This document shows, in pieces, positions 1 to 8,738 of a stretch of DNA of 64,000 nucleotides (positions are counted from its first letter, which is position 1; each line of letters starts with the position of its first letter). Source of the DNA: Bryobacterales bacterium (GTDB lineage Bacteria > Acidobacteriota > Terriglobia > Bryobacterales > Bryobacteraceae); the NCBI GenBank assembly GCA_003170295.1, contig PNAJ01000115.1, positions 84,973-148,972 on the forward strand. Reading direction: 5' to 3'. The notes under the pieces are model-generated. The model was not told where the DNA came from. It saw nothing but the letters and a program-made list of their open reading frames with translations, and made no database searches. Position numbers and translations under genes: made by a program.

Positions 1-344
1 TCGAAGCGGGCTTGCTGCTCCTTATTGAGCGACTTGTATTGCATGGCAATGAAGGCGTCGGTGAACGAGTAATAGTAGAGCGGCGCGTCGGTGTTCAGAT
101 AATAAGTCGGTGCATTGTCACCCGAAACGCGGCTCGACCATTGCTGCTGCAAAGGGATTCCGAACAGAGCCACTCGGCCGACGCGGGTGCCCATAATGTT
201 GAGGAAGTCGCGAATCGGCGTGCCTTCCTGAATGTAGTTGGTGAGATGGAAATGGCAGTCGTTGAGCTCGTAGGTATTCGGCTGGGCGTGGGCGATGCCG
301 ACGGCGACGAGAATCATCGCGGCGCATATGGGCTTGGTTTGCAC
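1..344 (-). CDS. Amidohydrolase-family metal-dependent hydrolase, N-terminal part (runs off the left edge)
   Basis: Reading leftward from a GTG at 344, the frame stays open to the window edge, giving about 114 residues. A short hydrophobic stretch ending in IAHAQ looks like a signal peptide with an AQ cleavage site. It is followed by DCHFHLTNY, whose HxH is typical of the first metal-binding strand of amidohydrolases, and then the conserved-looking stretch RVGRVALFGIPLQQQW. An ATG at 317 is an alternative start that keeps most of the signal peptide. No strong ribosome site is seen before either start. The protein is probably exported and hydrolyses an unknown C-N or C-C bond. Only the N-terminus is visible, so family placement rests on the HxH motif and resemblance to Solibacter-type proteins. 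Confidence 0.6.
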   Translation of the reverse strand, partial: MQTKPICAAMILVAVGIAHAQPNTYELNDCHFHLTNYIQEGTPIRDFLNIMGTRVGRVALFGIPLQQQWSSRVSGDNAPTYYLNTDAPLYYYSFTDAFIAMQYKSLNKEQQARF

Positions 345-377
345 GATAGTGAGATTATAGGAGAAAGGAAGCAAGCC

Positions 378-526
378 ATGTCTCACGATCTTCAGCAGAA
401 ACGACAACAGGCTCACGCGCTGCTCCGCCTCCCGCCAAATTGAGCGCGGTTGAGGATGACGAAGAACTGACCGACGAGGAGAGGTTCGAAAGGATAGTCA
501 GTCCCGTCATGAAGAGGAATGGCTAA
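378..526 (+). pseudogene. Remnant of a small antitoxin-like gene, frameshifted
   Basis: An ATG at 378 follows an AAAGGAAG ribosome site and encodes MSHDLQQKRQQAHALLRL, after which the frame ends in a TGA at 441. Shifting frame at about 430 restores a sensible continuation, PPAKLSAVEDDEELTDEE, running to a TAA at 524-526. The composite resembles acidobacterial small antitoxin-type proteins that begin MSHDLQQKRQQAHALLD and continue LPPAKLSAV. In those, as I remember them, some 20 residues lie between SAV and the acidic EDEELT stretch, so this copy also seems internally deleted. The frameshift is seen directly; the family assignment is from memory. It is unlikely to make a working protein. Confidence 0.5.
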
Positions 527-660
527 GTGCGCGCCGACCTTCACGTCATCGACCGCGATGCAGCCTAGCCCGATCGCGGAGCCTTGGATGCCTGTCCGCA
601 TGCTTACGCATGGCGGTTCGGTGCCGGGTGAAACATTTTCGCGAGGACATCTTCTATAAG
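527..660 (+). pseudogene. Possible RelE/ParE-like toxin remnant after the broken antitoxin
   Basis: Immediately after the antitoxin stop a GTG at 527 opens a short frame, VRADLHVIDRDAA, that soon hits a stop. In another frame, just before the L,D-transpeptidase gene, the stretch VRCRVKHFREDIFYK recalls the last strand of RelE/ParE toxins (V-x-R-V-x-H-R-R-x-x-Y). The spacing fits a toxin gene that has lost most of its middle. This is a weak inference from two short fragments in different frames; the stretch may be plain intergenic DNA. Confidence 0.2.
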
Positions 661-672
661 ACAAGGGTATTC

Positions 673-1671
673 ATGCTACGCGTCCTCATCCTTTCGTGGA
701 GTTTGTTTTTAGTGCTGGGCGCTGAGGCTTCTCAAAAGTCTGTTCCCAGGGTGCGCTCCGGAGGGACTCAGACAATTTTAGTGAATGCTATCAATAACGC
801 CGGCCTCACAGCGCTTGTCACGGAGAACTCTACTGGCGCGGCGGTGATTCGGGCGCAGATTCTGCTGTGCCGGGCGAGGTTCTCGGTGGGCGAGATCGAC
901 GGCTCGCCGGGTACTAATTTTCGCCGCGCGGTGGAAGGATTCCAGAGCTCGCGGCAAATTCCTCCCACTGGCGCGGTGAATAAGGCGACCTGGAAGGCTC
1001 TGAACGTGGACCATGGCTTGGCCTTGGTGGCGTATCGCATCACGAAGGAAGACCTGGCCGGCCCGTTTGAAAAGATCCCTGGGGACTGGGCCGAGATGGC
1101 TAAATTGCCCAAGATGAACTACGAATCGGTTGACGAGGAACTTGGTGAGCGGTTCCACTCGAATCCAGGACTACTTCACAAGTTGAATCCAAACAAGGTC
1201 TTCGATCAAGCGGATACAGAGATCATGGTGCCTCACTTCAACACTGCAATAAAAGTGAAGGCAACTTCCGTGGTGGTGAAGAAGTCTGAAAGGACGGTAA
1301 CCGCGCTCAATGGCAGAGGGAAGGTGATCGCTCAGTTTCCCGCTTCCACCGGGAGCGAACACGATCCACTGCCCATTGGCGACTGGAAAGTGACCACGGT
1401 CCACTACAATCCAACGTTTTCCTACAATCCAGACCTTTTCTGGGACGCCGGATCAACTCAGGCGAAGACGTTAATCGCGGCCGGGCCCCGGGGGCCAGTG
1501 GGGGTGGTTTGGATCGGGATTTCCAAAGAGCACTATGGAATGCACGGCACCGCAATCCCTTCGGGGATCGGGCACACACAATCCCACGGCTGTATACGCT
1601 TAACAAATTGGGATGCGATGGAACTGGCAAAGACGGTGGGCCCGGGAACGCCGGTTCACCTCAAGGAGTAG
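673..1671 (+). CDS. L,D-transpeptidase (YkuD domain) with N-terminal peptidoglycan-binding-like region
   Basis: 332 residues from the ATG at 673. An upstream in-frame ATG at 610 exists, but the signal peptide MLRVLILSWSLFLVLGAEA begins at 673. Residues about 50-100 (RRAVEGFQSSRQ followed by TGAVNKATWKAL) look like a peptidoglycan-binding-1 repeat. The C-terminal third carries the YkuD signature: MHGTAIPSGIG, then SHGCIRLTNWDA, with the catalytic Cys in SHGC(I)R. Family role: forms 3-3 cross-links in peptidoglycan or anchors proteins to it, in the periplasm. An M23 peptidase gene starts six bases after the stop, so the two are probably one operon for wall remodelling. Length and domain order are ordinary for the family. 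Confidence 0.9.
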   Translation: MLRVLILSWSLFLVLGAEASQKSVPRVRSGGTQTILVNAINNAGLTALVTENSTGAAVIRAQILLCRARFSVGEIDGSPGTNFRRAVEGFQSSRQIPPTGAVNKATWKALNVDHGLALVAYRITKEDLAGPFEKIPGDWAEMAKLPKMNYESVDEELGERFHSNPGLLHKLNPNKVFDQADTEIMVPHFNTAIKVKATSVVVKKSERTVTALNGRGKVIAQFPASTGSEHDPLPIGDWKVTTVHYNPTFSYNPDLFWDAGSTQAKTLIAAGPRGPVGVVWIGISKEHYGMHGTAIPSGIGHTQSHGCIRLTNWDAMELAKTVGPGTPVHLKE

Positions 1672-1676
1672 CTCGC

Positions 1677-2252
1677 GTGGCCGTGCTTGGGCGAACTCTC
1701 ATGGTGCTGCTGGTGTGCGGAGGGATTGGCTTCTACTTCGTCCATCAGCTAAAACCAGAAGCAACGGTAACGCACGCGGCCGTTGCCGCAGATTCTGAAG
1801 ATGCCGCCCTCCAGATCTCTCTGCCGATGAAAGGTCTGAAGCTGCCGGATATTCAAGATACGTTCGAGCAGACGCGCGGAGGAACCCGGCGGCATGAGGC
1901 AACGGACATCATGGCGCCGCGCGGAACGCCCGTGCTCGCGGTAAACGATGGCAAGATCGTGAAGCTGTTTCTGAGCAAGCCTGGCGGGAACACCATCTAT
2001 CAGTTCGATCCTTCTGAGAAATTTTGTTATTACTACGCCCATCTGGATCGCTACGCAGGCGGGATCGCCGAAGGAACGATGGTGCATCGGGGCGAGGTCA
2101 TCGGATTCGTCGGCAGCACGGGTAATGCCGACCCTTCTGCGCCTCACCTCCACTTCGAGATACACCGGCTGGATTCGGGAAAGCTCTGGTACCACGGAAC
2201 TCCCATTAATCCTTATGCGTATTTGGTGGATGCCTTGCGGTTAGGGAAGTGA
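1677..2252 (+). CDS. M23-family (LytM-type) peptidoglycan endopeptidase
   Basis: 191 residues from a GTG at 1677, chosen because AAGGAG lies eight bases upstream, overlapping the end of the L,D-transpeptidase gene; the frame is open further upstream but that part overlaps the transpeptidase. An N-terminal membrane anchor (LMVLLVCGGIGFYFV) is followed by a LytM domain with the metal ligands in RRHEATDIMAPRG (His and Asp) and HLHFEIH near the end. The lost Gly in the first motif (HEATD rather than HxGxD) is a minor variation. Family role: zinc endopeptidase cutting peptide cross-links in the wall. Tight coupling to the transpeptidase suggests joint action on peptidoglycan. The downstream gene is convergent. 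Confidence 0.88.
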   Translation: MAVLGRTLMVLLVCGGIGFYFVHQLKPEATVTHAAVAADSEDAALQISLPMKGLKLPDIQDTFEQTRGGTRRHEATDIMAPRGTPVLAVNDGKIVKLFLSKPGGNTIYQFDPSEKFCYYYAHLDRYAGGIAEGTMVHRGEVIGFVGSTGNADPSAPHLHFEIHRLDSGKLWYHGTPINPYAYLVDALRLGK

Positions 2253-2276
2253 CCCACTGCAGGTATCTGCACCACA

Positions 2277-3857
2277 CTACTTTGCCGGCTGATTCACTGT
2301 GAACGCGTACAGGCTGTCGCTTGCGGCGACGAGTACGTACTGCTTGCCGTCGACCATATAGGTAATCGAACCGGCGCTGGGCGCGGCCATTAGGCTCGCG
2401 TGCCATAGGATCTTACCAGTTGCGGCGTGGAACGCGATGAAGTTGTTTCCGTTGCTCGTAAAGAGGAGTTTTCCCGCGGTTGACAGATTGTGAACTACTC
2501 CATTGCCGCTGGGCCAATCGTGTCTCCATACTGTATTGCCGGTTTTGTAGTCGATGGCCAGCAGGGCGTTGCCATCGTTACCTGCTCCGCTATCTAAGCC
2601 GCCCCAGCCTTCGGGATGGTCGTCGGTATCGGTGAGATAAAACATACTGTAGGAGCGGCTGGTGCCGACATAGAACAAACCGGTCTCGGGATCGAAGCTG
2701 GGTGCGGGCCAGTTGGTGGCGCCGTTCGATGATGGCGAGACTAGCACTCCGTCTGTGGTTGGGAATTTCTTGGGGTCCGCGATGGGCTGACCTTTGGCGT
2801 CGATTCCTTTCGCCCAGTTCACGGTTTCGATGAACGGCTTCGTGACCAGGTTCTTGCCGGTAACGCGGTCCAGGACAAAGAAGTATCCATTGCGGCTGGC
2901 CTGCGCTACCAGCTTGCGAGGCTTTCCGTCGATCACTCCGTCGAAAAGTATCGGAGTCTCGACGGCATCCCAATCGTGGACGTCGTGAGGCGAGGGCTGG
3001 AAATACCACGCCAGCTTTCCGGTGTCGGGGTTGATGGCGACGATGGAGCAGGTGTAGAGATTGTCGCCCTTGCGGCTCTTCTCCGCCATCACGGGATTCG
3101 GATTGCCGGTGCCGACTATATATAGGTTCAATTCCGGGTCGTATGTGCCGGGAATCCAGGCTTGGCCGGTTCCGTGCGCGGAGGAATATTCGTCGGGCCA
3201 GGTATCCATGTTCGGTTCGCCCTTGCGCGGAGTGGTCCACCACTTCCATTGCAACGCTCCCGTTTCGGGATCGCGGGATTGGAGAAAGCCGGGGTTATCG
3301 AGATGGTCGCCACCGATGCCGACGATGATGTGATTGCCGACTACTACGGGCGCGACGGTCGAGGTGTAGTCAAGCTTCGGATCGGCGATCGAAACTTTCC
3401 AGCGCTGCTTGCCGGTGCTCGCATCGAGGCTGACAAGATTGCTGTCGGGGGTTTCAAAGTAGAGCCAGTTGCCATACATGCCGACGCCGCGGTTGCCGAT
3501 AGTGCTGCCGGTGTTGGGAGGGTATTGATAATGCCACAGCTCGCGGCCGGTGCGCGCGTCGGCGGCCCACACGTTGTTTGGCGAAGTGAAATAGAGGATG
3601 CCGTTGACGAGCAGAGGAGTGGACTTGATCGATAGTCCGCCTCTGCCGCCAGCGCCTCCGGCAGTGAAACGGGTGGCCCAGGCTAGGGACAACGTGTGGA
3701 CGTTGGAAGCGTTGATCTGCGCGAGAGGGCTGAAGCGGCGGCCGGAATAATCGCCGTTAAACGTGGGCCAGGAATCGGGGGTCGGTTTGAGCAACGCGGC
3801 CGGAGTGAGTCCTTGCGCAAAGGAAGCGAGAGTGATGAAGAAGGGCAGAAATCTCAT
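2277..3857 (-). CDS. PQQ-dependent dehydrogenase (quinoprotein, eight-bladed propeller type)
   Basis: 526 residues with signal peptide MRFLPFFITLASFAQG. The mature N-terminus has WPTFNGDYSGRRFSPL, typical of quinoprotein alcohol/sugar dehydrogenases. Repeated blade motifs of the form DxxTGxxxW are seen (DARTGRELW, DASTGKQRW, NPDTGKLAW, HAATGKILW), as is HDVHDWD before the later blades. Family role: periplasmic oxidation of an alcohol or sugar with electrons passed to a cytochrome. Its ATG overlaps the end of the diheme cytochrome c gene by four bases (ATGA), so the partner electron acceptor is very likely that protein. The substrate cannot be told from the sequence. The adjacent-Cys ring of some alcohol dehydrogenases was not seen. 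Confidence 0.85.
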   Translation of the reverse strand: MRFLPFFITLASFAQGLTPAALLKPTPDSWPTFNGDYSGRRFSPLAQINASNVHTLSLAWATRFTAGGAGGRGGLSIKSTPLLVNGILYFTSPNNVWAADARTGRELWHYQYPPNTGSTIGNRGVGMYGNWLYFETPDSNLVSLDASTGKQRWKVSIADPKLDYTSTVAPVVVGNHIIVGIGGDHLDNPGFLQSRDPETGALQWKWWTTPRKGEPNMDTWPDEYSSAHGTGQAWIPGTYDPELNLYIVGTGNPNPVMAEKSRKGDNLYTCSIVAINPDTGKLAWYFQPSPHDVHDWDAVETPILFDGVIDGKPRKLVAQASRNGYFFVLDRVTGKNLVTKPFIETVNWAKGIDAKGQPIADPKKFPTTDGVLVSPSSNGATNWPAPSFDPETGLFYVGTSRSYSMFYLTDTDDHPEGWGGLDSGAGNDGNALLAIDYKTGNTVWRHDWPSGNGVVHNLSTAGKLLFTSNGNNFIAFHAATGKILWHASLMAAPSAGSITYMVDGKQYVLVAASDSLYAFTVNQPAK

Positions 3858-4702
3858 TTGAGGGTCACCAGATAGGCGGTCATATTGTGGATGTCGGGGT
3901 CAGTGTATTTGCCAAGAAGGTCGGTATGCGGTTTCATGGGATCGTTGATTTCGACTTTCGGCGTGGCGCCATCGCGCGTGAAGGAATGATAGTCACTGCG
4001 GGAATCGCGGAGGGAGACGCTGAAGTCGTCGACGCGATCGAGCGTGCCGGAGATTTTTTCGCCGGAGGAAAGAGTGACGGTTACGGTGACGGGTTTATTC
4101 GATGAGGGCGATGCGCCGCCGCGTCCACCTCGACCGCCGCGCGGTTGCAACCAGCGTGCCTGCAAAGCGAAAGCGTCGTAGCGGGCGCCGATGCCTTTGA
4201 GGTCGCCGGTAGCGGAATGGCAACCCTTGCACGTCGCGTTGAAATAGGCCTCGCCTTTTTTCGCATCGCCGGTGAGGACATCCATAAACGCATAGGTCGA
4301 CCGGTGGCCGGCGGAGTAAGTCTGGACATGGAGCCATGCGACGATATCGGCAATCTGCTCTTCGCTGAGATTCGGTTTCGGCATTCCTTCATCGGGGCGG
4401 CCGTTGCGCAGGACCGGCGCAATGAGAATGCCTTTCTCATCGTCGAGGACGAGCAGGGAGCGAACTAAGTCCGGTGCTCCCACACTGCCTCTTCCAGTCG
4501 CGCCGTGGCAACCGCCACAATTCGCGGCGTAGGCTTTCGCACCACGTTCGAAGGCGGCTGGATCTTCTTTCGCACCGGCGATAGCGGCGGTGATCCCTTT
4601 GTCACCTTGATTAGGGCCGCCGCGGCCGCCTGGAGTAAAGGCGGGCTCCTGGGCGATCAGACAGGGAACGAAAATTAAGGCGAGCAATTTCCAATAGTGC
4701 AT
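3854..4702 (-). CDS. Diheme cytochrome c, partner of the quinoprotein
   Basis: 282 residues, signal peptide MHYWKLLALIFVPCLIAQ. Two haem-binding CxxCH motifs are visible, ANCGGCHGATG at about residue 60 and ATCKGCHSATG at about residue 160, so two cytochrome c domains follow each other. After the second comes a Gly/Arg-rich linker and a domain with TVTLSSGEKISGTLDRVDD that resembles a small beta-barrel. It ends MTAYLVTLK. A GGGAG ribosome site sits before the ATG at 4702. The four-base overlap with the downstream quinoprotein gene indicates co-translation; the expected role is taking electrons from that dehydrogenase in the periplasm. Confidence 0.88.
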   Translation of the reverse strand: MHYWKLLALIFVPCLIAQEPAFTPGGRGGPNQGDKGITAAIAGAKEDPAAFERGAKAYAANCGGCHGATGRGSVGAPDLVRSLLVLDDEKGILIAPVLRNGRPDEGMPKPNLSEEQIADIVAWLHVQTYSAGHRSTYAFMDVLTGDAKKGEAYFNATCKGCHSATGDLKGIGARYDAFALQARWLQPRGGRGGRGGASPSSNKPVTVTVTLSSGEKISGTLDRVDDFSVSLRDSRSDYHSFTRDGATPKVEINDPMKPHTDLLGKYTDPDIHNMTAYLVTLK

Positions 4703-4723
4703 GAGTCTCCCGAAAGAGACAGT

Positions 4724-6889
4724 TTAACTGCCTGGATGGTACTCGCGCTCGACGTGCCCCTTGAGTTGGTCGCGGTAGAAGTAGACCTCGCGCAGCGCGC
4801 CGGTGGAGTATCGCTTCGCCTCATCGTTGAAGTGAGGCGACGCTGGGTTGCCGCTCTCACCCCCGGCGGTCACGGCCTTGGCGCGGACACGATCTCCAAA
4901 CTCGACCACGGCGACAAAGCTGTTTCCGCTGGTGCCGTACCACTTCTTCGTTCCCGGGTAGGCGCGCGCTCCGAAGGAGGCGAGCGAACCCCACACAGCG
5001 GACGTGAAGGCGACCGGGATGCTCGGGCCGGCGTCGTTGAAGGGCTGGACGATGTCGCCGGTGAGGCGCTGGAATCGATTGATGTCGCCCCAAGGGGTCT
5101 TCCAACTACCGAAGTCCGCTGTGAGTTTTTCGGAGGCGCTGGCCAGCGAGTCGAGCAGTTGCTGTGCCGAGGCGTCTTCGGCCGATGCGCCTCCTCTCCG
5201 GCCTCCTCCGCTGACGCGACGGCGGATGTCTTCTCCCCAGAACACGGCGAGTGAGGTGGGGACGGAGGCTGCGGACCATCGGAGATCCCAGGCGCGCAGC
5301 ATCGCGATTTGGTCGGCTAATTTGGACTTGAGTGGGCCGGCCGGGGTTTCATCCCAGGCCTTAATCAATGCGGGGAGAGGCTTTTCGAACCACGTAAGGT
5401 AGCTATCGAACGCCGCGGCGATGAGCGAATCGAGCGTGAAGTCCTTGATATTTTCGAGGACGCGGATCGCGTGCAGACCGCGGGCGGATTCGCCGCCGTT
5501 TTCGACGTAAGCGGGATAATCTGCTTTTTTCGGGCTACTCGGGCCGGCCGCGGACCAGGGCCAGTTGTTGGTGTTGTAGAGCCAGCCGGATTTCGGATTC
5601 AGCAGGTGCGGGGTTTCATCGACGGTAAGAAGTCCCTGCCACTCGGTCGCGGGAGTGGTTCCGTCCACGGGCTGCTTCCAATCGAAGCTGGTGTCGCGGC
5701 GGGGAATAAAATTGCCGTGGAAATATGCGATGTCGCCGTCGGCATCGGCGAAGATGGTGTTGTTCGACGAATTGGCCTTCAGCTCCATCGTTTCGCGATA
5801 CGATTTGTAATCTTTCTGCTTGGTACGCGTATACGACTGAATCAGCGCCTTCACCGGCTCCTGCATCAGGCGGATGCTCACCCATTTTCCGTTCAACTCG
5901 CGAATGACGGGTCCGTGATGCGTGCGATAGACCGTGAATTTCTTTTCCGCCATGCCGCTTGCGGTCTTATAGGGGACGGCGATCTCCTCGGCGATGAGCG
6001 GACGCTCCTCGCTTCCATATTTGTAGAAGTATTTATCGCCCTTCTTGACGACGGTTTCCAGGTACTCGTCGACTGCATCGACACCGCTCGACGTGTGCAT
6101 CCAGCCGGTGCGCTCGTTGAAGCCCTGGTAGATGAAGAACTGGCCCCAGGTGACGGCGCCGTAGGTATTCAGTCCTTCCTCGCTCACCATTTGAAGCTCC
6201 GAGCGGAAGAAGAAAGAGGTGTGCGGATTGATCAGCAGCAGGGCGTGATGCGCTAGGGTGTTCGAGGGCGCGACGGCGATGCCGTTCGAACCGGAGGGCT
6301 CCGCGTACTCGTCATTCTCAAAAAAAGCCTCAGCAGGCGCGACACTCACCGGCGCTTTGCCGTAGAACGCTTGCAATTGATTAAGGTTCATTTTCTCAAT
6401 GTCGCCACCGATGCTTCCCTCCGTAAAGCTGAGGGCCATCCAGGGCTCAAATCGCTGGATGACGCGCGGTTTTACTTCGGGATGTTTCGCGAGATAGTAA
6501 TTTAGACCGTCGGCGAATGCGTTCATGAGCTTCTGCAACCACGCCGGGCTCGACGCATATTGCGCTTTCATCGCGGCGGGGCTGATGAAGAGCTTCATGC
6601 GCAGGTCCTGATAAATTTTGGACTCGCCTTCGGTCTCCGCCAGGCGGCCCATCGCGTTGATGTAGTTCGTTTCGACGCGGTTGAAATCGTCCTCGGCCTG
6701 GGCGTAGATCATGCCGAAGACCGTGTCGGCGTCGGTTTTACCGTAGATGTGCGCGATGCCCCAATCGTCGCGAACGATGGTGACGTTCTTGGCTTGTTGC
6801 TCCCATCGAGCGGATTCCGGGGATATCTGAAAAGCGAACGAGGAAGCTGCGGCGACGGCCAAGAGAACGAGCTTCTGCAGATTGTTCAT
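4724..6889 (-). CDS. Penicillin-acylase-family (Ntn-hydrolase) secreted amidase
   Basis: 721 residues from the ATG at 6889, where MNNLQKLVLLAVAAASSFAF forms a signal peptide; a longer frame to 6967 lacks one. The alpha chain has VRDDWGIAHIYGKTDADT near the N-terminus. The self-processing site follows: SGSNGIAVAPSNT, in which the Ser after the Gly (GS-NG) would become the N-terminal nucleophile of the beta chain. NPHTSFFF and the later NNTIFADADGDIAYFHGN match the family's conserved blocks. Family role: hydrolysis of acyl amides such as acyl-homoserine lactones or beta-lactams after autocatalytic cleavage in the periplasm. The natural substrate here is unknown. It stands between the cytochrome gene and malic enzyme, all leftward, with short gaps. 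Confidence 0.88.
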   Translation of the reverse strand: MNNLQKLVLLAVAAASSFAFQISPESARWEQQAKNVTIVRDDWGIAHIYGKTDADTVFGMIYAQAEDDFNRVETNYINAMGRLAETEGESKIYQDLRMKLFISPAAMKAQYASSPAWLQKLMNAFADGLNYYLAKHPEVKPRVIQRFEPWMALSFTEGSIGGDIEKMNLNQLQAFYGKAPVSVAPAEAFFENDEYAEPSGSNGIAVAPSNTLAHHALLLINPHTSFFFRSELQMVSEEGLNTYGAVTWGQFFIYQGFNERTGWMHTSSGVDAVDEYLETVVKKGDKYFYKYGSEERPLIAEEIAVPYKTASGMAEKKFTVYRTHHGPVIRELNGKWVSIRLMQEPVKALIQSYTRTKQKDYKSYRETMELKANSSNNTIFADADGDIAYFHGNFIPRRDTSFDWKQPVDGTTPATEWQGLLTVDETPHLLNPKSGWLYNTNNWPWSAAGPSSPKKADYPAYVENGGESARGLHAIRVLENIKDFTLDSLIAAAFDSYLTWFEKPLPALIKAWDETPAGPLKSKLADQIAMLRAWDLRWSAASVPTSLAVFWGEDIRRRVSGGGRRGGASAEDASAQQLLDSLASASEKLTADFGSWKTPWGDINRFQRLTGDIVQPFNDAGPSIPVAFTSAVWGSLASFGARAYPGTKKWYGTSGNSFVAVVEFGDRVRAKAVTAGGESGNPASPHFNDEAKRYSTGALREVYFYRDQLKGHVEREYHPGS

Positions 6890-6930
6890 CTGGCTATTCT
6901 CTATTAAAAAATGCGGGTAGGGAATCGCGA

Positions 6931-8661
6931 TCAGCAGGCCTCGATGCGGCGGTACTCCGGCTGCCACATCGCGTCTTCGACCCGTTGGACGATATCGCCG
7001 AGCTTGACACCGGCCAGACCCTCGGCGCTCGCAGCCTCTGCAACCGCCACCGCGACGGTCACCGACACGCTGCGTAAGTCGTCAACCTGGGGAAGAAGGG
7101 ACGCGCCGGGCTGGCGCACCGTCACCAGGCTTGAGACTGCATTCGCCGCCGCCGCGAACATACCGTCGCTAATCCTGCGGGCTCGAGAGACGATCGCGCC
7201 CAGGGCGAGACCGGGGTACAGCAGAGCGTTATTCACCTGAGCCACGACGTAGGTCATGCCCTTATAGGTGACGGGGGCAAAAGAGGCGCCGGTGGCAATC
7301 AGCCCCCGCCCTTCGGTCCAGGCAATCAGATCCGCTGGGTTCGCCTCGGCCTTGGCGGTCGGATGGGAGAGTGGGAAGATGATCGGCCGCTGCGAGTTCG
7401 CGGCCATTTCCCTGACGATGGCTTCGGTGAAACTGCCGGGGACCGTCGACGCGCCGATCAGCATGGTCGGTTTCACCCGGTGCACGACCTCGGCCAAGCT
7501 CACGCCGTGCTGGTCCTGCTTCCATCCTCTGCTTTCGGCAGCCGGCCGGGCGTACGTCTCCTGATGATCGTGAAGGGGAACGGCCATGCCTGTCGTTAGC
7601 AATCCCTGCCGGTCCACGCACCAGATACGCCTGATTGCATCCTCTTTAGAAAGTCCCTCGCGCACCATGGAACGACAAATCTGGTCCGCGACTCCAACCC
7701 CTGCCGTACCCGCGCCGAAGATGACAATCTTCTGGTTGCGCAGCGGAGTCCCGCAAACACGGACCGCGGAGATCGCCGCCGCCAGCGTGATCGCGCCCGT
7801 GCCCTCCATGTCATCGTTAAAGGTGCAGATCCGGTCCTGGTACTTTTCGATGATGCGCCGTCCGTTTCCCGGCGCGAAGTCCTCCCATTGCAGGAGTGCA
7901 TTCGGGAACAGCTTGGTCACCGCGGTGACGTAAGCGTCGATGAAGTCGTCGTAGCGTTGTCCGCGTATACGGGCGTGCCGGTTCCCGATGTAGGTGGGAT
8001 CGTCCAGCAGACTTTCCCGGTTGGTGCCGACGTCGAGCATGACCGGGATCACCCGGTTCGGGTCAATGCCACCCGCGGCGGTGTAAATCGCCAGCTTGCC
8101 GATGGACACTTCAATCCCACCCACACCCCAATCGCCAATTCCAAGGATTTGCTCGGCGTCGGTTGCAATAATCAAGTCCACATCGCCGGCGCCCGCGCCC
8201 AGATTGGCAAATGCCTCCTCGATCGGGCCGGCATGGTCGATCGAGAGATACACCCCCCTGGGACGCCGGCACTCATGGTGGTAGTGCTCCAAGGCCATGC
8301 CGACGGTCCGATCGTTGACAATGGGGATCATTTCGCGGAGGTGCTCCGAAAACAGCCGGTAGAACAGCACCTCGTTGCGGTCGTGCAGGGCGGTCAGATA
8401 GATATTCTTGCCCAGCGCATCCGGCAGCCGCTCGTACTGGATGTAGGCGCTGTTGACCTGAGCCTCCAAGTTGCTGATGTCCGGCGGGAGCAGACCCGTA
8501 AGGCCTAGCGCGATTCGTTCTTCCGCCGGGAACGCCGTACCTTTGTTCAACGGCGGCGAATTGAGCACGGCCAGACCGCGAGACTTGGTCTCGTGGCAAG
8601 CCTCACCGGCCTGATGGCGTTTTGGCACGAACGCCAGCGGCGGAACCGCTCTTGGTCGCAT
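6931..8661 (-). CDS. maeA: NAD(P)-dependent malic enzyme (oxaloacetate-decarboxylating)
   Basis: 576 residues from the ATG at 8661, preceded by AAGGA at nine bases; the frame stays open to 8733 but upstream codons look non-coding. Visible family blocks are LGLTGLLPP near the N-terminus, the tyrosine region YERLPDALGKNIYL, VMLDVGTNRESLLDDPTYIG, the metal-binding FNDDMEGTGAITLAA, and the nucleotide-binding IFGAGTAGVGVADQI. Reaction: malate to pyruvate plus CO2 with reduction of NAD(P). The length matches the large bacterial/eukaryotic malic enzyme type. Cytosolic; no clear operon partner. Cofactor preference was not judged. Confidence 0.93.
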   Translation of the reverse strand: MRPRAVPPLAFVPKRHQAGEACHETKSRGLAVLNSPPLNKGTAFPAEERIALGLTGLLPPDISNLEAQVNSAYIQYERLPDALGKNIYLTALHDRNEVLFYRLFSEHLREMIPIVNDRTVGMALEHYHHECRRPRGVYLSIDHAGPIEEAFANLGAGAGDVDLIIATDAEQILGIGDWGVGGIEVSIGKLAIYTAAGGIDPNRVIPVMLDVGTNRESLLDDPTYIGNRHARIRGQRYDDFIDAYVTAVTKLFPNALLQWEDFAPGNGRRIIEKYQDRICTFNDDMEGTGAITLAAAISAVRVCGTPLRNQKIVIFGAGTAGVGVADQICRSMVREGLSKEDAIRRIWCVDRQGLLTTGMAVPLHDHQETYARPAAESRGWKQDQHGVSLAEVVHRVKPTMLIGASTVPGSFTEAIVREMAANSQRPIIFPLSHPTAKAEANPADLIAWTEGRGLIATGASFAPVTYKGMTYVVAQVNNALLYPGLALGAIVSRARRISDGMFAAAANAVSSLVTVRQPGASLLPQVDDLRSVSVTVAVAVAEAASAEGLAGVKLGDIVQRVEDAMWQPEYRRIEAC

Positions 8662-8738
8662 GGCTTTGAGTCCTTCTCTCCGTGCTCCTCGCGCAGCGCG
8701 TCTCCGAGTGCCGCGCCACGCGATAGAGCACAAACTTA

